From: Hofstenia miamia | Lineage: Eukaryota; Xenacoelomorpha; Acoela | Length of the DNA stretch: 64,000 nt | Direction: 5' to 3' | Assembly: GCA_004352715.1 (NCBI GenBank) | Contig: SCFE01000106.1 | Coordinates: 872,211 to 936,210 of the forward strand | Shown here: positions 35,253 to 45,700 of the stretch, one piece after another | Numbering within the stretch: the stretch's first letter is position 1 | Layout: each line of letters starts with the position of its first letter | The notes under the pieces: generated by a model | Databases searched by the model: none | The model's input: the letters and a program-made list of their open reading frames with translations, nothing else | Told to the model about the DNA's origin: nothing | Made by a program: the position numbers and the translations under genes

Positions 35253-36239
35253 CTAAATATATGTGGAAATTCAATGCTAGAGCACTAATGTAGACGAAAG
35301 AAATAAAATTGGCATTTTAATTTGAGCCTCATCTAGATTCTATTGGTTTTTGCATGTCTTGTAAGGAACGATTACGTACTCTATGTAATACAAATTTAAA
35401 TCTTAATACCGTAGTTCTAGTTTTTAAACATTTTGGAGGACTCTTAAGAACTTAAGCATGTAATTTGATGAATTCATCACTTAGTAATATCAAAATAATG
35501 TTATGAATTTTGTAAATATTTTACGAGAGTCTAATTCTTTTAGGTTCAGTAGTTTATAATTACAAATACTTAACTGACAGTTTTGACAGGTACTTGTTTA
35601 CAATTCACAGTATTGGATTTCTTCACAAAACTTAATAATAGCAGATAAAGGTGGATTACTAAAGCTGTTAAGCCCACCTGGAATAATTAGACTGCTCTAA
35701 TGCGAAAGCCGAAGAAATTTTGGTGAAGTAATAAAAAATGATGTTGTTAAAAGCAAAGTGAAAGCGAATATAAATCAAGAAAGAAGTTTCTAGCGGTGGA
35801 ATCTCTCTATAAAAGTTAATATAAATGTTTAAGGTTATATGTTTAACTAAGTGGACCTGTTTGGTGCTCCCCGATTAAAACTGATCTCGGAAAAATTTTT
35901 AATTAAAATTGGTTATAGCTTATCCTGAATTGATATCATCTCTGGACGATCTGGCCTAAGCCTTATTAAGTATGATCTACTTAGTTTACTTAATTTCACT
36001 TTTTGCACATTTCCGAGCTAGTATTTCAATAAAAACAGTTTGCACATGTTCGTCTCCACAGGTCACACATTCCGAATAATTTGTTTATACATGTATTGTT
36101 AATTATTAATTTAGTTTTCCTTGTTGAATTTTTTTGATCCACTCTACATGAAAAATAAGCCTTATAAAAATCAAAATATATACCTTTCAACTGTAGTTTA
36201 TTGCTCAGATATTTATACAGTTCTTTAGAAAATTTACAG
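35253..36239. other. AT-rich non-coding stretch
   Basis: Nothing recognisable on either strand. Confidence 0.4.
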
Positions 36240-36243
36240 CACT

Positions 36244-36246
<3 letters not shown>

Positions 36247-36277
<31 letters not shown>

Positions 36278-36353
36278 NNNNNNNNNNNNNNNNNNNNNNN
36301 NNNNNNNNNNNNNNNNNNNNNNNNNNNNNNNNNNNNNNNNNNNNNNNNNNNNN

Positions 36354-36382
<29 letters not shown>
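36247..36382. repeat. (TA)n microsatellite containing an assembly gap
   Basis: TA arrays on both sides of a 76-base N run (36278-36353). The array is bracketed by an inverted word, CACTAGGT on the left and ACCTAGTG on the right, so the whole tract could form a hairpin. Confidence 0.9.
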
Positions 36383-36385
<3 letters not shown>

Positions 36386-36772
36386 CTAGTGTACCAAGGA
36401 GTAATTCCATATTTGGAACTTCCAAATTCAGCTGATCAATTTCCAAAAATAATGTATCGTTTCAAGTAAATTTTTCCATACTATATATATATATATATTC
36501 AGTTGCTTTAATGCTAAGCTTCTATATCATTTTATCAAAAAACAACGAAAATTATAATTGAAAGTCCTTTTGGTACTTGCTGTAATATCATCAATCAAAA
36601 ACAAAATTAATTGGTGGTAAAAATATATATTTACAAATCATTAATTAAAATCAAGATAAACTAAAATAAATAAAGAGCTTGATGACATTTTGTATTTAAA
36701 TTAGGTTTCTCTTCCTTAATATATATTGATTCTGCGATCTTGGTGCATTTGTGTTTCATTAAAGTCGATGCT

Positions 36773-37300
36773 TTATACATTTTTGGATTGTAAGTGTCCA
36801 TATAGATGTTCTTGAATTCGTGTTTTCAAATGTCTTTTAGTTTCATCAATGTAGAAGCTGTCACACTTCGGACAATTATATTTGTAAACAATTTATGAAA
36901 CCAAAGCTTTTTTAATTGGATCCTTTGTTACGAATTAAATTTGATGTTCTTCCCGAATTTAATATTGGTATAATTTTTGATTTGCTTAGTTTTCTATTTT
37001 AATCATATAAAGATTGCTTAAGACATGTTTCCTGTGGTTTAATAAAAGGTAGCTTTCAAAAGATATTATTTTTGTTTAATTGTGAATTGTGTTCTAATGA
37101 AGAGAATGTTAGACCTTCTTTTGAAGTCTTTTGCAATAACTTTTCAGGACACCCATTAGATCTTAAATTTTCAAATATTTTGGCAAAAGCTTTTGTAAGT
37201 ACATTGTAGTTCGATGATAGTAAAACAGCTCTTGTAATATTTATGATGACAATATGATTGAGATGCTGTATATAATCCGATGTTAGTAACTTTTCTAAAA
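36773..37300 (-). pseudogene. Penelope-like retroelement relic with GIY-YIG domain
   Basis: The minus strand carries the C-terminal part of a Penelope-like element. Near 37295-37200 is V-T-N-I-G-L-Y-T with a Y-Y-K-S motif, like the conserved thumb region (T-N-x-G-L-Y ... Y-K). Further on, E-N-L-R-S-N-G-C-P-E-K fits the following linker. Then, at about 36900-36776, a GIY-YIG endonuclease core reads Y-K-Y-N-C-P-K-C-D-S-F-Y-I-D-E-T then KRHLKTRIQEH, ending at TAA (36773-36775). The usual Y-I-G reads Y-I-D here. Stops and frame changes lie upstream of the endonuclease, and the catalytic palm of the reverse transcriptase is missing. It is a 5'-truncated, inactive copy, with TA microsatellites near both sides. 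Confidence 0.72.
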
Positions 37301-37346
37301 GTAAGCGCCAAAAGTACCTTCAATTAAAATTTTCGTTGGTTTTTCA

Positions 37347-37350
<4 letters not shown>

Positions 37351-37382
<32 letters not shown>
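37351..37382. repeat. (TA)n microsatellite
   Basis: Pure TA array just upstream (minus sense) of the Penelope-like relic. Confidence 0.95.
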
Positions 37383-37385
<3 letters not shown>

Positions 37386-38468
37386 TTGAAATATCATTTG
37401 GAAACTGTGAACAGAAATATGAAAATAAGACTATACAAGTACACCTTCTGAAAAAAATGGTACAATCGGAATATTTTTTCAGTATCAAAATAGTTATTTT
37501 CTAAATAACATATTGCCAACTTGTTATTACATATTTATGTACATGTATATATGAAAATGATTTAATATTAAAATTTTGTAGGATTTTATGAAAATGTCTT
37601 TCGAGTAAACTTATCGTTTCTTGAAATTGCCATATATAAAATTAAGCAAATCTATAAGCTTATTTGGAATGCATTCTTTGCTTTGTTGAAGCATAATTTG
37701 AAAGACAATACTTATTATCTGGTCAGAGCAATTAGTACTATTCCATTGAATTTCCCTGTAATTTATGACATTAAAAACTGTGATTAACTACGCGATTGAC
37801 GTTAAATTGAAAAATGTGTTTATCAACAATTCCCATTATAAAATACATGCATCGAACACAATGTCAAGGAAATGGCCATCATGATATTTACTAAAAATAG
37901 ATCCTTACATTAGTTTAGTATTCAAATAGATTGAAAATATATTTTATTTTTTTATTGGTAATCTAATCGTCAATAAAAAATGTTATGTGTGAATTTAGCT
38001 TCTGCTTTAATTGATAAATAATTGCAGGTTAATAATTTTTTACAAATATTCATTGATTTGGAAATAGCATTACCTAATTCACAAATACTTTATCTAAAAT
38101 TGTAGGGATTGTTTAGATGGATGTAAGTGTATAAAAGAAATAGATTTAAGTAAATTGTCTATTACTATGTGGATGGAGCTCGTATTCGAGGACAAACATC
38201 GTAAGTAAAATGAATGAAATTGTTTCAGATGTATTAAAAAAACAACATGTGGGAATAGAGAAATTTTCTTTCAAATCAAACGTTTAATTCCATTAAGTTG
38301 TTAATGTATTTTCGCTCTTTGAACCCAAAGGCAGTGACAAATGTCGCCTAGTTAATTAAATACTCAAGTCTTCTTTCCCTTCTTCTTGCCTGTCTAATAA
38401 TCAATTCTGGCGTATTTAATGATTGCAATAAACAAAGTTTCCTATTGATTTAAAACGTAGTATTTTCA
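37383..38468. other. AT-rich non-coding stretch
   Basis: Nothing recognisable. Confidence 0.45.
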
Positions 38469-38635
38469 TAGATGGACACGGTTGTAATTTTTTATAACCA
38501 CACCGCACCCGCATATCTGTTAGAAAAGTTGAATGATTTCAAATATATTATATTATAAGTAATATTGTATTAGTTTAGTATTACACATGTAACAAAATAA
38601 AGATGTCCACCCGCACCGCAACCCGCGCTCATCTT
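38469..38635. mobile_element. short hAT-like MITE, related to 14105-14498
   Basis: The complement of the right end reads AAGATGAGCGCGGGTTGCGG, close to the AGAGATGAGCGCGGT end of the element at 14105. The left end AGATGGACACGGTTG is a looser match. ACCGCACCCGC words stand near both ends. No target duplication survives, so the ends are approximate. Confidence 0.45.
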
Positions 38636-38864
38636 TGAATCTTTTTTTCAGAAACTTATTAAAATATTTTTATCAATGTTAAAGTGGAATTAAGAAATCG
38701 AAATAAGAGAGTTACAAATTTAATAAATCTTTCCAAATAAGGTCCTTAATGGTACCCATTAGCATTTAATAGTTTGAATAGCTATTATTAATAAATGAAC
38801 TGAATTTAACACAAATATTTTCACAAATATTGTTACTGAATTAATTTGGATATCAGTATTGTGC

Positions 38865-39385
38865 CAAAACAACATTCTTGCTCAAATTTTGCAGTAAGCA
38901 GTATTATATTTTATAAGTTTGAGTTCGGAATGCAAAGAGGAGTGCAGTACAGTAATCAGGCATGTCATTGATGAAAATAAAAAGCGGCCCAAGATAGAGT
39001 CTTGAAGGACTCCGCTAGACAAAGAAAGATTCTCAGATCCCTGCAGTTTATGACAACACTCTGGATTCGATTAGTAATATGCAATCTCAGCAGAACAAAA
39101 TGCACAGGTAAAACAACGTTCGGAAGTTTCATAGGGATGCGAAACCTTATCGCCATTCATCAAATGATAATGATAGAGTTTCTATATTAGCTCAAATGGA
39201 TATGTTGATAACTTGGGTGAAAATTTTGAGCATAGATATTTGAAAAGCAATCACTCAAATACCAAAGTTAACTTGGATAGACGTTTAATAGGACGGTTGT
39301 TGGTAACCAGGTTATACTTGCCATTTTTAAAAAGCGGAGAAATAAAAGAGATTTGCCATAAATCAGGAAAAACAAACGTCATGTG
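38865..39385 (-). pseudogene. non-LTR retrotransposon reverse transcriptase relic
   Basis: The minus strand keeps ordered reverse-transcriptase motifs of a Jockey/CR1-like element: F-P-D-L-W-Q-I-S-F-I-S-P-L-F-K; N-N-R-P-I-K-R-L-S-K-L then LVFE; N-R-I-Q-S-V-V-I-N; G-V-L-Q-D-S-I-L-G, for the usual G-V-P-Q-G-S-I-L-G-P; F-I-F-I-N-D-M-P-D-Y; and L-L-F-A-F-R then QTYKI where L-F-A-D-D is expected. The catalytic Asp pair is lost. In-frame stops and at least two frame changes interrupt it. No endonuclease domain or poly(A) tail is seen. Confidence 0.75.
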
Positions 39386-39609
39386 TTGAAAAAGTTGTGT
39401 TTGTGTCTAGAATTTAAGCTAGCTTGTCAACAAGCTGATGAATGAAGAGAATTTTGTCGACCTCGCTGGATAAATAGATGACTTTATTAAATCTAGCATA
39501 TGAATTTATAGGATTCTTGAAAACAGTGTAAAATTAGTGATTGACTGCATGGTTGTACATTTGCTATTGAAAGATAAAGCATATGAAAATCTCATATGTT
39601 CCATCAAGA

Positions 39610-39946
39610 TATATATATATATATATAATNNNNNNNNNNNNNNNNNNNNNNNNNNNNNNNNNNNNNNNNNNNNNNNNNNNNNNNNNNNNNNNNNNNNNNN
39701 NNNNNNNNNNNNNNNNNNNNNNNNNNNNNNNNNNNNNNNNNNNNNNNNNNNNNNNNNNNNNNNNNNNNNNNNNNNNNNNNNNNNNNNNNNNNNNNNNNNN
39801 NNNNNNNNNNNNNNNNNNNNNNNNNNNNNNNNNNNNNNNNNNNNNNNNNNNNNNNNNNNNNNNNNNNNNNNNNNNNNNNNNNNNNNNNNNNNNNNNNNNN
39901 NNNNNNNNNNNNNNNNNNNNNNNNNNNNNNNNNNNNNNNNNNNNNN

Positions 39947-39979
<33 letters not shown>
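39610..39979. repeat. (TA)n microsatellite containing an assembly gap
   Basis: TA arrays flank a 317-base N run (39630-39946). Any open frame drawn across the Ns is meaningless. Confidence 0.9.
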
Positions 39980-39980
<1 letters not shown>

Positions 39981-40042
39981 ATAATCAAGTTTCCTAGTTG
40001 ATAGATTTGCTCTAAGACTGTAATGTTCAATACTTACGCTTT

Positions 40043-40329
40043 GGGAACGTCCCTTCAATGGCTGCTTCACTGATTGCTTGATGAATTGCAAAATCGATTT
40101 TTCAACAGGAAATCCAAAATTTTGGTTTCCTTGAAATTCCTTTGTTCCTCGGTGGATTCAGCATGACGATTTTCTGGAAAAGAGGTTCTTTAATTCTTCA
40201 GTCTTTACATCTACTAAACCTGCTGCTTCTGTCCCAATTTTTCATTTTCTCTTTGCGTAAACTGTTCAACTCTCCTTTCCCCCTCAAATTCATCCAGTTG
40301 CAACATTTCACCTGTCCTACAATCCTCGG
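40043..40329. repeat. 287 bp direct duplication, copy 1
   Basis: As far as I can compare by eye, identical and without indels to 41039-41325 (offset 996). Read on the minus strand it contains coding-like, Glu-rich pieces in several frames (E-M-L-Q-L-D-E-F-E-G-E-R-R-V-E-Q-F) and ends to the left in a perfect GTAAGT donor (complement of 40032-40037) after the frame V-K-Q-P-L-K-G-R-S-Q-S. Confidence 0.9.
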
Positions 40330-40959
40330 GAGTAGGCCCTTAAATTTTCAAATAAATAAATTTTCTTGTGAAATCCATTGGCTTTATATTTTAAAAAATT
40401 TTCGCCTTATTATTTGCATATGGTTTATTAATAGCCCATAGGCAATGTATATACAGTCCGCCTATTGATTCTACGCAGGTTCTGAAATCCCTTATATTAT
40501 GGTATTGATTAAATGCATTCATATCAAAGTTATAAAATAAGAAAATGCGCTAAGTTGGCTTACTTGTAATTGACTATTTCATGCAAACAATACGATATTG
40601 ATTTGACATAAACGATAAATTAAAAAAACAATAGTTTTGAAAAGATATCTTCCAATATTATTAAAGATTAATGCAGACGAGCTGATAGACAATTTCTTAC
40701 TTCTGATATATTGAAGGAAATATAATAGAATTGAATTAAAACAAAAAGTGAAGATGATTTAATGCTTTCAAAAAAGCGTTAACACGCTTTAAAATAGACT
40801 GACCCAATTGTTTGAATTGAATTTTAGGAGCTGAAGTGGTTTGCAAGAGACTATATTCCTCATTCACATATAATCTATATGAATGGTGCTATTCATTTTA
40901 AAAAAGAAGAAAAATACTGAAGTGAAAATCAATTCAAATTTCAACTTGAAGCATCATTA
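40330..40959. other. AT-rich stretch between duplicate copies
   Basis: Nothing recognisable. The sequence diverges from the second copy immediately after 40329. Confidence 0.45.
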
Positions 40960-41038
40960 TATATATATATATATATATATANNNNNNNNNNNNNNNNNNN
41001 NNNNNNNNNNNNNNNNNNNNNNNNNNNNNNNNNNNNNN
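40960..41038. repeat. (TA)n microsatellite running into an assembly gap
   Basis: The TA array enters a 57-base N run (40982-41038). The second duplicate copy starts at the first base after the Ns. Confidence 0.9.
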
Positions 41039-41325
41039 GGGAACGTCCCTTCAATGGCTGCTTCACTGATTGCTTGATGAATTGCAAAATCGATTTTTCA
41101 ACAGGAAATCCAAAATTTTGGTTTCCTTGAAATTCCTTTGTTCCTCGGTGGATTCAGCATGACGATTTTCTGGAAAAGAGGTTCTTTAATTCTTCAGTCT
41201 TTACATCTACTAAACCTGCTGCTTCTGTCCCAATTTTTCATTTTCTCTTTGCGTAAACTGTTCAACTCTCCTTTCCCCCTCAAATTCATCCAGTTGCAAC
41301 ATTTCACCTGTCCTACAATCCTCGG
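41039..41325. repeat. 287 bp direct duplication, copy 2
   Basis: Matches 40043-40329. Because it begins exactly at a gap edge, the duplicated unit may extend further left, and a scaffolding artefact is a real possibility. Confidence 0.9.
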
Positions 41326-41640
41326 CTCTTTAACCTCTAATCATGTTTCTTTCAATATCCTCTCCCTATAGCCACTCTCACCTAGCCTGCCATTCTGTTC
41401 TGCTAATCTGTACACTTGGGCTGTCGTCAATTAGTCTGTTAGATCTTATACTGGGATTTACTAAGTCCACGCTCTCGACTGTGGAGTTCGCCTGTTATCT
41501 GGGGATTCTTAGCACCATTTTACCATCTAAGACCTGCCATAGACTGAACCTGAGGGTATTTTGCTATTTCATAACTTTAGGTCAGTGATTATTGCTGTGT
41601 TTGTTTGATTTTGGCTTCATTGTCCTAGGAATTTGCACAC
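41039..41640 (-). pseudogene. broken coding-like region, gag-like or cellular
   Basis: This GC-richer block (about 45%) reads on the minus strand, mostly in one frame with a few stops, as V-E-S-V-D-L-V-N-P-S-I-R-S-N-R-L, I-S-R-T-E-W-Q-A-R, then DCRTGEMLQLDEFEGERR and V-E-Q-F-T-Q-R-E-N-E-K-L-G-Q-K. The hydrophilic, Glu/Arg/Gln-rich character resembles the gag-like region of a retroelement or a coiled-coil protein. Later pieces (EAAGLVDVKTEELKNLFSRK) are in another frame. I cannot assign a family. Confidence 0.35.
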
Positions 41641-41734
41641 CCAATATTGCGTGATTCGGGGTTGTTTTCAGTCTTCAAAATTGGCAAAAATTCAGTTCCT
41701 CATCATATATTTTGAGACTTAGCCCAAGTTTACC

Positions 41735-41772
41735 AAACTTCGCCTTTACCAACTGGGCTACTAGCCATATTT
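41735..41772 (-). repeat. possible tRNA-derived SINE head
   Basis: On the minus strand, TAGCCCAGTTGGTAAAGGCG fits a tRNA/SINE A box (T-R-G-C-N-N-A-G-T-T-G-G). No convincing B box follows at the usual spacing, so it is not a tRNA gene, and the SINE call is weak. Confidence 0.22.
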
Positions 41773-42534
41773 TTTTATTATCATTTTTCCTCTTATTCTT
41801 CTTCTTATTATTATTATTATTTTTGTTAAGTTCCAAATAGTGTAGAAGTAACTCAATATGTACATTGTTTTCCATTCTAATTTGTTTTGAATCAAAGTTC
41901 GAATGCAGATTTGTTTATTTTCAATATGGATTTGCATATTGTAAAAATTTAGGAAATTTGAAGATTTATAAGTTATATTCTTGGTACAAGTTTGACGCAA
42001 TAATGCTGACAATCCTACAACCTATTATTCTAAATCCAGATATTGACTAAAAACCTGAACCTCTTGTTGCAATAAGTTGTTCTAAAGCAAAGATCGCGTA
42101 GAAGGCATGAATGGATGTTCTTCACTAGAAATGAGTTGAAAATCTCAATTAAGAAATAAATAAAATGCACACTGATTTACAAGGATTACGTAGAACATAA
42201 AAGCTTTATGCTGAAAATGTTAACGACTGACTTTTCCTATATTAAGCGAAATGATTTCTTAACCACATAATTCACAATTTTAATGTTTTCTTTAATTGGC
42301 TAAGCATCAACAACTTAATGTGTCACCATCGTAAAATATTCTCGTCTGCAAATGTTCTATTGGGGTAATTTAATTAAGTTAAATAAAAACTGTTTTTGAT
42401 GATTTTTAATAGTGAAATTTCAGCATCTTCTGGTAAGGTTGTGTGCACTTGCCAATAATGGAAAATTGCACTGAATTTTTCTACAATCAGGTTTAATTCA
42501 CGTCCACTGTTACAATCTGTAGTGAAAGTTTGTA

Positions 42535-42752
42535 TTATAAAAAATTGTTTGCTCTAAGCCGGTGACCAGCAAGCTTAATGCATTTTGCGATTGAATCTAG
42601 TTCTAGTGTATAGGAGAGTATCGGTAATTTTTTCTCTTGAATAATTTTATCCAGGATGTTGTTTGTGTCAATTTCAATTTCGACTTTTTTTATCAAAGGA
42701 TGCACCAGATGGGCCACGCAACCAACGAGCAAAATATCGGATGCAAAACCTT
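42535..42752 (-). CDS. candidate terminal exon or relic, unrecognised
   Basis: After a mediocre acceptor (aatatttaag), the minus strand is open for two bases, 71 codons and TAA. Pieces include G-C-V-A-H-L-V-H-P-L-I-K-K, which vaguely recalls the C-x-A-H-x-L-x-L core of hAT transposases, then IEIDTNNILDKIIQEKK and S-I-A-K-C-I-K-L-A-G-H-R-L-R-A. GC is above background. It is either the last exon of an unknown gene or a transposase remnant. Confidence 0.33.
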
Positions 42753-45700
42753 CTTAAATATTTTTATATTTCTGAGAAATAGATCCGCGGGCAGATTCTG
42801 GGGGTTTCATCTCTGCATATGACCAATATTTAATGCCTTCCATACGAAATTATATTTTCATCAATTTTTTATGCTAGAAATTTTCCTGGTGAAAAAATAC
42901 TCCTATTGCATTGCGAAAATACGTTACAGCATTGGTAATTCGCAAGTCAAAATTCCATTTCATTGGTAATTTGTAACTGCTAGTCCAAATTCGATTTTAC
43001 ATATGACTTATATATATATATATATATTTATTTTTGTATATATATATATATATATTACATATACATATTCAAGCTGAAAATCTGCAAATTTATTAATCGA
43101 AAATTAAGAATAATGAAATAGATATATTAAAATTCTCGGAAATTATTATTCATGAATCGAGCGAGTTGTCATTTTCGACGATTAAATGACATTACTAAAT
43201 CTATGCCATTCATAAATAAGAAATTAAATTAAGAGTATGAATTTTGGCTAAGAAATCTAATCAAAATATAATTTAGGAATTTCGAAGAATTTGAAATTTT
43301 ATACGAAGATCATTTGGAAATATTAAGATTTGTTTGAATGTATTTAATCAATGCAATCTCTTAACAAATTACATGTATAGCAATTATTTAATGCTTAAAA
43401 TCACTATTTAGCTACAAAAAGGTTACTTAATAAGAAACATGAAATGTAGCATCAAATTAATTAATATAAACGTTTAAAATTTACTAAAGTACAATTTGTT
43501 AAGTCATGAATTGTTAACAAAACCGTTAAAATTGCTCAATCTGAAATTAAAATTTCAAATTTATCCACAACGTTAATTTCCGTTAGCAAATATCAGACAC
43601 TTGAGTTTAAAATAGAAAAGTATTTTATTAATTTTTTAGAAAGTTATTGAGGGAAGAAACTCCAAATTCTTTCTAGATTCAAAAACACAAATTTCGAAGT
43701 GAGGAATCGTACATGGAGCAGGGTCATAGGAACTTTCAAAAGGCAAATGAGCAAGACCATATGAAATTCCCATGATTCAGTTCTAACACTGTTGAACGGT
43801 GTTGTAGTTACATTTGAACTTGGAAATTTTATAATTCACTCTTTGTTAATCATTTAATTTATAATAAAACGACAAAAATTGATATCTTGCTTACATGTCA
43901 GATTTGGTTCTGATGAAATTTTAGCATTTGGTTTAGTCTCCTGCAAAATTTTAAATATGCATTCTGATTATCAAAAATAGAGCAGAAATAACCCTAGTAA
44001 ATAAATGACATTCCACTTAGTATTTACCAAATTTTATGTATTTTATTTGTAGAAAGCTCTGCTTAACTTTAGAATGCATTCCCTCACATTAATCTTTGTT
44101 TGGCGATTATACTGTACATTGATAACATATCTTCGAAATACTATTGATGATTATATCCAATATATTTTAAATAGGAAAAAGTGTTATACCTTACTTTTTA
44201 AAATCTTCGAAAAAATGTCAAATAGGTTGATGAAATTATAAGTCTAAAACCATGCAATGTAATAAATGATGTTGAATTGCCTGCTTCGGTTTCTATGCGG
44301 ACATAGCATACATTTTCTAAATTCTAGAAAATCAGGTAAGACATTAGAAAAATCAATAGCCTTTTAGTAATAATGGTTATCCAATAATAAGAGTTTAATA
44401 CTATCCAAGACGATACATATGTAAATATGCATCGCCTTGGTAACCTCCCTGCAGAACACTAAACTCGTCACCTAATAATATTTATAACGATTATAGGTTT
44501 TTATTAAAACGTTGCATGGCTGAAAGAATAGCTTGTTATAACTTTTACAGGATATATGGAAAGAATTTTAAATGGATTTGTGGAATTTTTACACAAATTA
44601 TGTATGCATTTACATAATATATAAATTTGAAATGTTGACATAATATCTGTTTGGCATCAAAAGGATGAATTATTTAGAAAAAACATTTCATATTAATTAA
44701 AATTTTTCTAAGCTCAAAAATTGTACTTAGCACATCACTACTGACATAATAATTTGAATTCCACTGAAGCGTTTGCTTTAACCATCTTGCCGCAGCAGAT
44801 GTCCAAAAAATCAATCTGTTTGATTTGAAATTGCATTCTTTTTAGTTTTAGTTATTTCATTTTGAAGGAGTTGGAGAATGTAATTAAGAGTTGTTAGTAA
44901 CAATACCAAGTTCAAGTATCAATCACACATCAGTTGTTTAACTTTGCAAAAATACAACGAATGGCTTACAAGAACTGCTTTTAACAGTTGAAAAAGTAGG
45001 TAGATCATTTACATCACTGACCTTAAAGAAGTGAGGAGCCTTTGATATCTATACAGATTCAACACTTAACATTCTAATTATAATTTTTAAATTTTGTAAT
45101 TATAGTATATCTGTCTACAAAAGAGACAAAAGTATTTTGATGACGGATTTGCTTTTATAAATAAGTCGCCGTTACATCATTTGTCGAGATATTTTTGGGT
45201 TGTTATTTCTTTCTTCCGATTTTCTCTCGAAACACAGGAAACATCAATCAATAATCCTTCTGCCACAGTAAATGTTGTAAAACGTAAAGTTCCGTTAATC
45301 AAGTATTCATCAATCTAGTTTGATATTACTAAGGTAAATATATCCAAATTGAATGTTAGAGGACGTATTAATTCCTAGAGGATATGACAATGCAATTAAA
45401 TCCAAAATCTGTTCAGTCTGGGTGACGCTTAGAAAATATAGGTCTACGGACTTATTTAACAATTAAGCCTTGCAGCATAGCGTCCGTTTTAAAGGCCAGG
45501 CCGTTTTTCCTCATTTACAAAGAATTTTCTCCAAGCCTACTGCAAAAAATTGAAAATCTTGAGACATGGAAAGCTCTATTGAAAAACATACTTTACGGCA
45601 ATATTGAAAATTTCTATTAAATCGTATTGCTATGGCTAGGGCTGTTGAAAAGACTTAAATTCTCTCCATATCTAGTGTTCATGTGTATTTATAAGGTTTG

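Noticed and set aside
35078-35293. Plus-strand open frame of about 70 codons
   Set aside because: It overlaps the minus-strand exon 35134-35252, which has two good splice sites and fits gene A phase. The plus frame is most likely its shadow.
39506-40091. Long open frames crossing N runs (also at 36234-36446, 40883-41077 and 52297-52671)
   Set aside because: They are produced by Ns and TA repeats (alternating Ile-Tyr) and carry no coding information.
41735-41772. tRNA gene on the minus strand
   Set aside because: It has only an A-box-like sequence. There is no B box, anticodon stem or acceptor pairing, so it is listed only as a weak SINE-like head.
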